This document shows, in pieces, positions 51,763 to 63,900 of a stretch of DNA of 64,000 bases; position 1 is the stretch's first letter; every line of letters starts with the position of its first letter. The translations under genes were made by a program, and so were the position numbers. Under the pieces are notes generated by a model that saw only the letters and a list, made by a program, of their open reading frames with translations, did no database searches and was not told the DNA's origin. This DNA is from Progne subis subis (Eukaryota > Chordata > Aves > Passeriformes > Hirundinidae). The stretch covers positions 6,993,192 through 7,057,191 of the forward strand of contig JAKJHU010000023.1 in the NCBI GenBank assembly GCA_022316685.1, given 5' to 3'.

Positions 51763-53843
51763 TGATTAAAAGCTTTATTAAATCAGTACTACTTTAAAAA
51801 ATATTGACAAAACTTCCCTGAAAGACGTCATTTAAGCATAAGCATGAAGTATACCACAACTGAAAATTGGAACACCAAAGAGTCAAGAAGCTAAGGAACC
51901 ACTATTAAAAAACTGTCTGGACTTCCAAAAATAGTTAGACCTCATTGTCTTTCCCATACGCACTTTTTCCCTTCTCCATTTAATGATTGCAAAGTTACAC
52001 TACAGAGGACAACAGAGGTCCTGTTATAGTCTTTTTTTTTTTTTTTTTTTTTTTTTTGTAATGACTACAAATAACACAGCTACCTAAAGGAACCCCAAAC
52101 CAATTGTAATACCCTAATGTGGAACTGCTTCACCTTTCCACTGGCAGTGTTGTACTTGACTAAAAGGGAAGAGCAGAAAGAAATACATTGAAACACACCT
52201 CTTTGTTTTAGCATGTATTTTCCCAATATATGTGCCTCTTGTTGGCTCCCTCCTTGTACTTTGATTTTAAGTTCTCCATGGCAGGACTCATTTTCATTCC
52301 CTGCCTAGAAAAACGTGGTACGCTTTATGATGGTTCTAGTTCAGGAGCTATGATGTAGGATTTTTAGGACTTAGGACTGGTCATCATAATCTTATTCATG
52401 CTCAGAACTGTTATTTATTGGCAGATGCTTCTTCCTCCATGTTGTTTGATATAAAGCCTTCACTGCAGTGTCATGAAATTTCTGGCATTGCATACCAGGG
52501 CACCTCTGCTGGGTAAGAGGCATGAGGAAGATGAAAGATAAAGGAGATTAATTTTCTAGTAGGTAGATCTTAACCCACAGAGATACTATTCCCACCTATA
52601 TGACTGCATAGGACTGCTGGGAAATGTTAGTTTCTAGTCTCAGCCTAGTCTGGGGCTCAAACTTGGCATTTCCAAAGGGAAATCTTGACATGGACAGATG
52701 GGAAGAGAGGTAAGACAGAGCCAAGAGTCCAGAGAGAGAGGAGCTGCCAGTCAGGAAACAAAACCTTGGTTTAACTACGTAAAAAGAATTCTGTAATATT
52801 TCCATCTGTCTTCCTCCCTGTTTTGTAATTTTTACACATTAATCATTTTACCCAATATGGGGCAACACTGTACTTCAGAGCTGATGTCTGGTTTTCAGTG
52901 ATCCACTGAAAAACCAAAGAAGAGAGCCAGGGATGTTGGTGACTTGGGCATTGCTTAGCAACGGTGGAAAGATCACAGTTTAATTCAGTTGCTTTTCCCT
53001 GAAAAATAAACAAATAAACAAAGAAAGAAATGGGGGGGGGGGTTGGGGAGGGAACAAACACCCACACCACAGAAAGTCCACTTCTGGTGTTTACCTCTTT
53101 ACTCTGCTCTGTTCCTTCTAATTTCATGTATTGTGTTTTGCTCCCAGGCTTGTACTGAAGTGAGCTTACTAGAGCTCTTGAAGCTGCAATCTAGTGCTGG
53201 TTTGTTCCAGCTAGGGGCCACTGTCTGAAGAGTATGCATAAAATTTTGTAGCACAGACTATCAGAGTATTTAAGGCAATTTGAACTGGAGGGAAAAATTC
53301 TCATATCTTAAGACCATCTAGCCATTGTATGCTGGTCAGAAGAAAATCCAGACATGCTTAGTGCTATGGAAAGGGACCTAGTTGGACCTAGAAAAAAATC
53401 TGCCAAAAGAATGTGGGTGCAATCCTTTCTACCGCCTCCTTTTTACCAGTACAGATACAGCTACTGACACATTTGTTAAGCTCCTGCTGTCAGTTGTCAT
53501 CTGGAGGAACGTCCCATTCCAGTGACAGAGGGAGCTCAAGGAGACCAGTCTCCTAACCTAATCATCTGAATGAATTGCCTGAAGAGGAACATTGTGAATA
53601 CTTCCTCTGTGTGACTAAACTCATGGCATTTATTCCAGTTAAAATGTACATGAAAAATCCAGATGGGATTTCGCACTGGAATGCAACCAGGACATTATCC
53701 ACAAGAACAGTTGAAAAAGGCATGAGGAAGATTTACAGTATCTTTTCTTTATGTTGGACATCATTAACTGTAAACTTCATGCAGCATTTTCCACTGTGGG
53801 ATCTAAAAGTGTTTAAGAAATAAACCTTTGGGCAACTGGTGTC
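51763..53843. other. unique AT-rich non-coding DNA
   Basis: A 26-bp T run (52,032-52,057) and a G run (53,032-53,042) are the only simple sequences. Nothing else was recognised. Confidence 0.5.
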
Positions 53844-53937
53844 TGAAGAGAGTATTATTGTATCTAGTGCATGGCAAGCCAAAGATCACATGAAGAGAGT
53901 ATTATTGTATCTAGTGCATGGCAAGCCAAAGATCACA
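53844..53937. repeat. perfect 47-bp tandem duplication
   Basis: Two identical 47-bp units, each starting TGAAGAGAGT and ending AGATCACA, lie head to tail (53,844-53,890 and 53,891-53,937). No base differs between them. Confidence 0.97.
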
Positions 53938-56767
53938 AAGCACATTTCAGGCTACACTGAGAGTGATTTCCTCCTGATTTCCAAAGCATACTGTTTTGAT
54001 ATGAAGACCATTTTAGCTCTGATGAGCAAAACCAATGTGAAATGTGAAATATAAAATTAAGATTTTTCTCTCTAACAAAAAATTCACAGGTAAATGAAGA
54101 GCTTTTAACACACAGTCTTTAGAAGGAAAAGCAAACTTCCTGAAAAATTCAAATATTTAAAGCATCGTATCTTGGCTTAACCAAGGTTATGTTAGGAGCA
54201 TATGTCTAGCAAATTTCAACAGTCATTTTGGCAGTTCTGAAAATATTTCTGAAGAAGAGATTATTTTCCATATTTTTTTCCAGAAAGCCTCTACACCATA
54301 TGGAATGGCAGTAATTCAGTTAAGAGTAGTAATTAGACAAAGATGTGTTTAGTTTAAGATGGACCTGGAAAAAGAAACAAAACAACACTTAGTTCTCTGA
54401 ATGTAACAGAATATATAATTTATATTTTACTGTAGGGAAATCTGTCAGCGTAGTGACTTCACAAGTGTCACTGTTAGACCAAATCACTATGGTCACTTAT
54501 CTCAGGAGTTTCTGGGAGCAGAGTAAGAAGGGCTAAGCAGAGGCAAGGCACTGAAGGAAAATCAAGGCACAATGGAATAATGAGAACATGGTACGTTGGA
54601 AAGACCCAAATCTTGCAGACAATTATCAGAACCAGAATAAGGTAAAGTTTTACAGAGCTTGATGGAAAGACAGGAATAAAGCTCTGAAACAAAAAAAAAG
54701 CAAAAGGAAAAGGGGCATTTCAGAAGAGTGCAAGTTCTCTGAAACAGATGGTCCCTTCAAAGAGAAAGAAGTCTAGGAAAAAAGAGGGAGAGCAGATGTT
54801 ATTGATGTTTTGTCTGAATGATCACTATTACTAAATTCTTCACCAAAACTAGGATTGATGGGAAAAATTGCATCATCATCAAGGAAAGGAATGCGTCATT
54901 ACTAGAGCACCCTCACATGTCTAGACATGCACTTGGGCAGCCAGAGCCAAATACAAATTTGGAACTCAGATGGAATTCAGGAAAGTCAAAATAAGTGAAG
55001 CAGAACCAACCATACGAAAGCAGAAAGTTCAAGATGCTGCTGGACAGAACTGACTCCTGCGTCAATGTCATTGCAAGAGTGGAGCTGTGAGGATGCAGAA
55101 AGTGACAAATTAGAACACTTCTTTCTAAGCAGATTTTTTTATGTTTCTGATGCTTCGTTTCCAGTGAGAACAGTAAGTTTTAAGCACATAGTTGGGATTC
55201 ACTGTAAGGAGTTTTCAAGAAAATGAAACATTTTAGTCTGCTTCATTTCAAACTGTGAAACAGTGAAATTTTTATTCAAGGCCTAGACACTGAGAATTCC
55301 CTCCTTCTTTATTTCATTTTTCAGGATCCTTCTCTCCTCAGATTCTTCCTTTCCAAAGGCACAACTACTCCGAAGGCTTTAGTGACTGATTCAGCACTGA
55401 ATTAGCTACTACTGAAAGTTCAACACGAAGTGTTCTTGAAATGACAAACACAAGTGGAACTGTCAGAAACTGTCGTGCCTGGAACTCCTCTTTTTAAGCT
55501 TAAGGAGTTTCACTATCTCAAAGGAATTGCTGACTGAACTCCCTGACGTCCGTCCCTTACTCTCCTTCAGGCCATGTGAAGCATATGCAGACTTTTGGTC
55601 CCTTCAATTCCTTAAGAGGAAGAGCCATATTAGTAGAATCAGCTCCCTTTTTCTCTTTTGACTTAATCACAACTACGAGCACAGCAAAGCACATGCCCTG
55701 TAATTTCACAATTCTGCAACAAGTCTCTTATCTCTTTAGTGAGGATTCAATTGTTTAAAGCAGAAAGTATATTTTGTTCTTCCAGAAAATCAATTAGTTG
55801 GTGCCTGAAAACAACACACTTCTAATTAAGGACAAATTTCAGTATGACTCCAAAAGGTACACAAAGTTTCCACCCATTTTAGAATTTTTTCACTACCTGT
55901 GTTCATTTTTGTTAACTTGAATCCTGCTCATAGAGGGCAAGAATTGCCAGGGCCTTTGGGAAATAACAACTACAGGCACTGGCTGGATTTTTTTAGGCTA
56001 TAACAGGATTCAGTTCTTTATTCCCAGAGCCTGATCTCCAGAATGTGTCACCCACAGCAGCTGTCTTTATTTGCCAAACATCTTTGCTGCAAGATGGGAC
56101 ATCACCTTGTGACCAAGCATTATTCAGACCTTCCCTCCAAATCCCCACTAGTCTGTAGCAGAAGGATTGCAAAGAACAACAAAGCAGTAGCCCTGTTAAG
56201 AAAGACCTCTCTACTGAACCTCAAGGCAAGTCACATGACTGGTCTTCATGCCATCATCTTGTGGCAGAGGAAACCAGACTCCAAGTGCCTGGTAAGAGTA
56301 GGTGAGTATAGCAGAGGGTCACACACCTTTGAGCATGTTGTTAGCAGTCATATCCCTGTATCAATTGAACTTGTATTATTTAAGAGACAAATTTCTATTT
56401 ATACAGCTATTGCTCGCAACAGGCTGAAAAGCAGAATAAACATGGGTTTAAAAAACTCTCTCAGACTTTGCTTCTGGTAGGGTTGGATCATCAACACTTG
56501 CCTCTCTGGGATCAAATTGCTCCCAATTTCCCAGTCTTGTGGGATATTTTTGAGGACTGTTATGTCCTCTTGCTTGAAAACATCATAAACAGAGTAAGTG
56601 ATTAAGAATACTTTCAGAAGTGTCTTAACCCAGATAAACACAGTGGGAGCTTCGCAATGGCCTTCAAATAAGGAAGGGATCTCATTAATTTAATTTTCTT
56701 TTTATTCTTTATTTAGATGGGGTGTGGAAGAGGAAATTAGTGGTCAGTTTATATATTTTGAATTATC
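53938..56767. other. unique AT-rich non-coding DNA
   Basis: No gene or transposon was recognised. The 145-codon plus frame at 56,043-56,480 has no domain, no hydrophobic pattern and no splice or promoter context. It is regarded as chance. Confidence 0.5.
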
Positions 56768-56773
56768 AAAACA

Positions 56774-57269
56774 TGATAAAATCTTGGCATGTGTCCAGAG
56801 TAGAATGAGACACATGAAGATTTATCAAGTCTCTGAGGGTGTCCAGCACTTCTCAGAATAGCTTAAAATAATAGTGAGACAACTTCTCTGGACATGCTTT
56901 GTAAAATAAAAGGCTTTAATAAAAGAAGAAAATAAAAAACATAAACAAAGAAATGCAAGTCAAACACAATGTAGAGAGCATTCTGACACTGATAGAGCAG
57001 TCCAAAAAAGTCCTTGAGCTCTTTTGTGTAGTGCCTTTAGTACCTGATGGTCTAGGTGGGCTGTTTGGTGCCTTTGCCCAATGAAATTGGCAGCAGGCTT
57101 TGAGGTGCACTCTCAAAGCCCAATCCCTGCTCCTGTGCTGGCACTGAGCCAATACTGATGAAAAGGGCACAGGACTTTCTAGTTTGGTTTCCTTATATGT
57201 TTAAGGTAACCTGAAACTTTTTCCCTTTTATAGAAACACCTGCTCAGGAGTGGGGGGTGCATTCCCACA
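56774..57269 (-). mobile_element. solo LTR, family G copy 2, 6-bp TSD
   Basis: On the plus strand it starts TGATAAAATC and ends ATTCCCACA. It is flanked by AAAACA (56,768-56,773) and AAAATA (57,270-57,275), a 6-bp TSD with one substitution. In minus orientation the ATTAAA poly(A) signal is at plus 56,915-56,920. The length is 496 bp. It aligns end to end with 31,543-32,027, in the same orientation, sharing for example GTGAGACAACTTCTCTGGA and CCCAATGAAATTGGCA. The TATA-like region is decayed compared with copy 1. Confidence 0.85.
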
Positions 57270-57275
57270 AAAATA

Positions 57276-57701
57276 TATGAAGTTGTCTGTGTCTGCTATA
57301 GGGAATACTGGCTCTTGTAAGTCTGCTTATAGGGAGGCTTTTTCTCCTTGAAATTAAAGATGGGATCAGAGAAAAATGCAGCCTCCCAGTAAAATATAGA
57401 TGCTTCCTGGGTGGTTTCCTCAGTTGTGTTATTTTAGCATCAAGACAGAAATTACGTTAAACTTTTGCACATTCCTTCAGAACCTTTATTTTAGATATAA
57501 GTGATTGGTATAAAATTTCATTTGGATGATAAACACACAGTAAGAAAGAGCAGCCCAAGCAAAGAGATTTGAGAAAGGGAAATGCAACAACGGTTTGAAA
57601 ACAAGTTATGCATCCTCCCAGATGATCTTCCATCCTTTCCATTTATGCACACAAAGAGAACACAACTCACAAAAATGTAGCACTTCCATGATTGTGCAAA
57701 T
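57276..57701. other. unique non-coding DNA
   Basis: Nothing was recognised. Confidence 0.5.
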
Positions 57702-58031
57702 AAGGGGGAAGGGAAGGGAAGGGAAGGGAAGGGAAGGGAAGGGAAGGGAAGGGAAGGGAAGGGAAGGGAAGGGAAGGGAAGGGAAGGGAAGGGAAGGGAA
57801 GGGAAGGGAAGGGAAGGGAAGGGAAGGGAAGGGAAGGGAAGGGAAGGGAAGGGAAGGGAAGGGAAGGGAAGGGAAGGGAAGGGAAGGGAAGGGAAGGGAA
57901 GGGAAGGGAAGGGAAGGGAAGGGAAGGGAAGGGAAGGGAAGGGAAGGGAAGGGAAGGGAAGGGAAGGGAAGGGAAGGGAAGGGAAGGGAAGGGAAGGGAA
58001 GGGAAGGGAAGGGAAGGGAAGGGAAGGGAAG
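57702..58031. repeat. AAGGG pentanucleotide array, 65 pure units
   Basis: GGGAA repeats without a single interruption from 57,706 to 58,030 (325 bp). The plus strand is all purine with a GGG run every five bases, so it can form triplex and G-quadruplex structures. The GREGK-repeat protein read across it (57,595-58,059) is an artefact of the 5-bp unit. Confidence 0.98.
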
Positions 58032-59174
58032 ATTACATGCTGGGCTTTTCAGATGTTAAAAAGAATGGTGGTGTCCATTCACACTGATTTTCAGTGAGAG
58101 ATGGCTCCCTATCTTTCTTACACTCTTCTGGAAGTCCAATATGAAAAAAATAAATTCCCAAACATTACCTAATGGTATCTTTACCTAAGATGTCTTTAAT
58201 TCTGTAAGGGCAGGGTAAGAGGTTCACTCCTCTTCATCTCTTCCCAGTTGTGTCTTGCTGAGACTTTGCAGATTAATGCTCACCAGACCATTTAACTTAT
58301 ATTTTGAGAGGGTGGCATGGAAAATAGCAGTATAGCTATTTCAAAACATTTTCTTAATGTTCTAATATTAAAGAATTTTAAGTTTTTAATGCCTGGAAAG
58401 ACCTTTTTCTGTTCTGTTAAACTGAGCCTTCCTCTGTTTTCTGCTGTCTAATAGCAGCACTGTCTAAGAGCTAACTAAACAGCTCTTCCAAAAAAAGTTG
58501 GTTTTTAAGTTTCTTCGTATGACTGTAAATTAAATTCTTCAGATACATCTATGCTTCTCAGAATTCACAGCCACAGTAAGTGTTTTAATCCTGATAGCAG
58601 AGTAGTCAGCTACAAGAACTCTTGAAAACAAATGGGCATGCTAGACAACAAATAAAATAAGATTTTTCTCTGATGTGTACAATCCTCTCATCTCTGTTCT
58701 TATATGGGAAGTATTAAGATTTTTTCAGCTTGAGACACCAGACCTAAAGAGCTGACATAACTAGAGCTCTGGAAACTCTGCCTGAAAAGTCACAAAGGAA
58801 TGAAAGGTAAAATCAAGTTTTAAACTGGATGAGAAAAGTCTGGGTAAGGACAGAAATCTAGAGATTTAAAAAAAGATATGATATATCACACTGCCTGAAC
58901 AACGAACTGATTTACCATAATGCTGACAGAAGTACATGCATTAAAGCAGTTTGACTTTATAAAGTAACTGGTATTAAGATGACCTGACTTATACTATGAA
59001 ATGGCATAAATTGAAAATAAAAGCTTTAATCTTCCCACACAGATCACTTAAACTTCATGCATAAAAAAAGCTGGGGACAAACAAATCTAATAGATAAGCT
59101 ATCAGCTGAGAAATCTGATGACTCATGCAGGAGCTAGCTACATAGATCTTCATTAGGAAAGAGGAAAAAATTAC
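58032..59174. other. unique AT-rich non-coding DNA
   Basis: Nothing was recognised. Confidence 0.5.
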
Positions 59175-59332
59175 ATGGTGGTTTTGGGGGGTTTTTCTTG
59201 GTTTGTTTGTTTTTTGGGGGGGTTTTTTGGTGGGGTTTGTTTTTGGGGGGGGTTGGGGGGGGTTGGGGTTTGTGGGGTTGTTTTTTTTTTGGTTTGGTTT
59301 TTTTGGTTTTTGGTTGGTTTTTTTTTTTTTTT
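59175..59332 (+). repeat. G/T-rich tract with G-quadruplex potential
   Basis: GGGG to GGGGGGGG runs alternate with T runs over about 100 bp, then GGTTTT units and a T run. Gly/Phe/Trp-rich open frames here are artefacts. Confidence 0.88.
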
Positions 59333-60202
59333 GGCTTTTAAAATTTTATTTAAATGAGAGGAAAAAGTCGTGCAAGGACAGGACTTTGCTTATGAGTTTC
59401 AGCTTGATAATATACTCTGGGAAAACTTTCAAGGATGAAGCAGAAATAGTCCCAAGTGTCAGAGTACTGAGTAGGAGGCAAGTGGCAATTTAGAGCTAAA
59501 ATAACCCATTTTTAGACACAGTAGGCATCTTTCATTGGGGTTCCAAAAAAGAGCTATTGTTAAATAGTGACTCTTAGTGAGTTCACAAAAGTCTTGCTCT
59601 TTATCTGAAATACAGCATTTGAAGGCCACACTGTAGGTCACTAAGTCTCCCTGACTTACACGAAGTTGATTTAAATGATTGGGACTCCTAGTTTTCTGAG
59701 AAGGGACAAAGAACACAGGCGGTTTTTAGTTCTACAACTGAAAAATAAGTATTTCAGAAAGTCAAAACTGAAATTATGGCCAAAACTGCTGGTTTTTTCC
59801 GCCTGAATTTTTACAGGTGCTGTTAACATCCCATCTTAAGTATAGGAATATTTACTTGAGTCTCTAGAGTGGCCAGAACCAGATCATTTTGCATTTCTAC
59901 AAGATCTGAAGGGCAGTTCCAGAATTTCACCTTTTATCACAATTAATGTCAGACACAAGCCACATTTTTGGTCAGTTAGACCTGTTCTTCCTACTGGTCA
60001 GGAAAGCTGGGTAAGCAGACAGAAAGGAAGCGCTGCTGTTCCAACATTTATTAAACAAGAGAATTGATCATCATGATTCAGGGCCAGACAGTAAAATTGG
60101 CTGATTAAGGTGTCTTGGAATTCTGGTGTTACACCATTGGATGTCTAAGAACTAAGGCTCCTGCACAATTCTTGCCTTGTTAAAAACTGGGAAGGGGTGA
60201 GA
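59333..60202. other. unique non-coding DNA
   Basis: Nothing was recognised. Confidence 0.5.
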
Positions 60203-60252
60203 ATAAACAAACAAACAAATAAACAAACAAATAAATAAATAGATAAATAAAC
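60203..60252. repeat. (AAAC/AAAT)n simple repeat
   Basis: Tetranucleotide units AAAC and AAAT intermix, with one GATA variant. Confidence 0.92.
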
Positions 60253-60269
60253 CTATTAAGAATGTGAGA

Positions 60270-60960
60270 GACAGCTTGGGACTGAGCCCCCACCTCAGAG
60301 CTCTGTCCCTTGCAAGCCAGGTTATTAATACCCGCTGGTATCATTCAAACAGCAGCAACACCCCTCTCAGAACCACTGACATCCTCTTTCCCCTTCCTCA
60401 GTGCCTCTCCTTGAGACTTGCTCCAGAACCTTACACCATATTGGTTAGAACCTTTTTCCATATCGATATATTCAGGGCCACTTTTGCAACCATTGTGCCA
60501 AACCATCCTCTAGGTTAAGTCTTCTATTATCTTTGGCACTATGACCTTGCCAGCTGCAGCCATAAGTGGAACCATTTCCTGCAGGAAATCTCAGTTGCCA
60601 TCCCATAACTCACCAACCTCAGCAAGAGAGCAGTAGGTACCACTCCAGCACCTGCTATGGGCTTTCTATTTCAGCATTTGGTGGTGCCTCCCCTGAGTGT
60701 CACTAGGGCAGTACAATTTTTCCAAACTGTGCAACTTTTGGTGTTCTCCTTTCAAACACTAAGGACTTTGGGGTTGGCTTGCTTAGGTCCTTTTTCAGTA
60801 GGTACAAAAATAGGATGCTGTCATGCCCTTGGACCCATCACCTCCTCCAATTCCCATATATTTTGTGCTATCTCCTTGTTCCAAACTGACGTTCCATCCT
60901 GCACAACAGAAGACAGAATACTGTCAAAGTAGGGTAAAAGGAAGGTTGGCACAAAATATT
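60270..60960 (-). pseudogene. possible decayed coding sequence, unidentified
   Basis: Read on the minus strand, this block keeps protein-like composition with only a few stops. One frame runs from about 60,960 down to about 60,620 with three stops. After an apparent frameshift, a second frame runs from about 60,615 to 60,250 with another three stops. The translations are rich in Lys, Glu, Gly and Trp rather than low complexity, unlike most chance frames in the window. No domain or family is recognised, and there is no poly(A) or TSD to show a retrocopy. It could be a relic of an ERV gene, an old pseudogene, or chance. Confidence 0.22.
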
Positions 60961-63900
60961 ATGGGATTTATTACACTGAAATTATGCAGCATAAGTTTCT
61001 CTGTTTAAGGCATGGAATTTGATAACTTTAATTGATTATGAAATGATAGAATAGCTTGCAGAGTACACTAAAAGTTTTACATACGAACTAAAAAATGATT
61101 CAAATAGTAATAAATTGTATTTATTTTACAAAAACAACAGTGCTTTCCCAGGATTAGGAGCCCACAAGCAAGTTTACAGGGATGGGCCAGCTGTCTTCAA
61201 GCATGTAATAGCAGTAAAGAGCTTAAAAGGCGGAAAACAAAGTTCATACGAAGAGGTAGATGTTCTGCTGAGGTCCTGTGCCCTGCAGAATCTTTTCCTG
61301 TCACTCGTCTTTCCCATCATCCATCCATGGTCATGTCTATCCCTCCAGCTACGATTGTGAACGCAGTATTTCTGGTCACCCATGATTTTTTATTGCCAGC
61401 ATCTTGAAAAAATGCTTCCTCAAGACCTCCCCTCCCAGACTATTAACTAATAAGATTGTACAGATGAAACCCACTGAATCTCTCTTAAAGAGCATACAAG
61501 AAAAAAAGAAAAAAAGAAAAAAAGAAAGAAAAAAAAGGCAAAAGAGAACAGAAAAAAGCCCATAGGTGTGGTTTTACAAGGCTCAGATCCTCCATACTGC
61601 CATCAGGCTGTGCAGGACCTTTCTAACAGCTCCTTCCTACTCCTGGTCCATCAGGGAGGGAATGGAAAGCCTGAACAAACTGGGACTTTTTGCCAGGTGT
61701 ATAAAACATGAGCTGTATTGACCTAATTTTAACATCATAAAAGATACACAGCAGTTATTAGGTGCTCAAATACTCTGATGTGGACTAAGCTTTCTTATCA
61801 TCTGTATGGCAAGTGCCTTAGTTGTGTGCTAAATGTAAGCAGAAGTCATTAAGCCATGTCTGTGCTCTCACTTCCTCATAACCTCTATCTAAAGATGTAA
61901 ACAATAACTTGACAACAATAACTCCAGACTGGCTGTATTATTAATGGCATGGATGGGGATGAAGGGGAAAATTTTCATACATTTGAATTTTAGGAATAAA
62001 AAATAAATCATTTTATCCTCAAAAACTGCTGTTATTATAATACCTGGAAGCCCCAAGCACAGGCCAAGATTGTTTTGTGCAGGCCACCATAAAGTTTCTT
62101 TAAAACATTACTCTAAAAGAAGTCATGTTTCTTCTTTTCCACTCTTTCTGCTACTGATCACGGACAGTATCAGGATACTACAGACAATGAAAAAATAGCC
62201 TAATCCACCACAGAAAATCTCATATTTTAGTCTCAAAGAGTTGATTACTTTACATTTAGAGGAAAAGTTCTCTGCCTTTAAAAATTTTTTTATGTATGAA
62301 CAACAAATAGAAATTCAATTTACTGTTTTAAAATTAAAAGCACTAAGCTGCTTAGACTGCTTATACTTTTCCAGGATCTGCACTAGTGTGCCCAAATATC
62401 ACTGTGTTCTGGATTTAATGTGTGACATATTTTGCAATTAGCAGCAGTAACCCACATGATACAGCAACAGAAGACATATTCAAGTTAACGCCAAGAGAGA
62501 AGGTGCAAAGAGAGAGCAATACAGCAAAAAGCTTTGCAAGTAACCTATTCAACAGGCAAATTTCCATAATTCTGCCAATGAACCTGGAGGCTAGTTCTTT
62601 CTTTTTCATGTGAGCAACCTTTGCACTAGCAATACAGTAAACCTACTTCAGTTTTCTCTTGACACAGATGACTAATCACAGGGAAAAATCTAAAAACTAC
62701 CTGAGGGAGGTAAATAAGGTTAGTTTAGTTTACTAGACAAGCACAGTGAAACAGACAAGCAGAAAAAGCTAAAGGAGAATTAATGGCAGGAGAAATGCAA
62801 GCCATTCAGAAAAGCCTGCTGTTTTACTGAGGGCAGTGCCAGAGCCTTGGGGATTCCTGGTATTCAGCACAGATGATGCAATCTGTAAATGTAAGTCAAC
62901 TTCACTTCCCCACTAATCACACACCCCATTAAAATCAGCTAGGGGGAAAAGCCCTGGAAGCAAATTAGATTGAGGCAGGCAATTTTCTGTGGTCCTTCCT
63001 GCACTATTGGCATTAGTTCCACTCTCCTTCAAAGTAATGGCTACCCTTCCACCAAATCAGAAGTTCCCAAAATGATAGTTCAATGCTGCAGGAGGTGACA
63101 GCTCAGTAGGGAATGATAAGAGAACTAAGGACAGCCAGAAATGGCTCACAAAGTGTTGCTATTCCTGCTCTAACCTGCCACTCTGTGTTTATATTTGCAT
63201 GGTCCTTAACACAAAAATAGAACCTCTAAAAATGTTTCCAAGTAGTGCCTTTCCATATTATAAACTGTGCAAAGAGATATTTTTCACTATGCAGCCATTC
63301 CTCATCTCTCACAGATAGGCTTCAAAATACATTTTCTTTCTGGGGGGATATATGATACAAGCCATTCGCAACAAAACAGCATGGAGTTGAACAGTTTCTC
63401 AGCCTCCTTTAACCTGAGAAATCACTGCCCATTTTGAGCCCCCACAACTCACTGAGTTGTTGCAATTGTTCCTTTATAACTAAGCAAAAATTAGAGCAAA
63501 ACATGAGTGTTCATTCATTCCTTTTTAATTTTTATCACTACTTTGAAAAGAAATGAACTTTTATGTGAAGAAAATAAAGCAATTCTAGTCATTTCATGGA
63601 CCACAGTCTATGTCTCAAGGAGCATCTTTGGATCATGGGTAGGAAGCATTGCTGGAGCAAAGCCTTACAACTATTTCTAAACCAGCAAGACAGCCTGGTG
63701 GAAGCACCATTCCCACGAAGGTTTGGGGTTTCTTTATGACCACAGCTAGACTGCTGCTGCTACTCTATCTTAATTACAGCTATCTTGGCTGTCTCTCCGG
63801 TGCAAACATGCTGACAGAAGCCATTAACAGTTTCTTCCCACTAACACCAGTGGGAGATGTTCAGTCATAAAGTCAGATCAGGTAAAGGTCAGAGCATGCA

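Noticed and set aside
56043..56480. 145-codon plus-strand frame
   Set aside because: There is no recognisable domain, signal peptide or exon boundary pattern. The composition is compatible with chance.
31543..57269. One 25-kb provirus bounded by the two family G LTRs
   Set aside because: Each LTR has its own TSD, the distance is far too large, and the DNA between contains no retroviral genes.
57595..58059. 154-codon GREGK-repeat protein
   Set aside because: It is produced by the 5-bp AAGGG unit and has no coding context outside the array.
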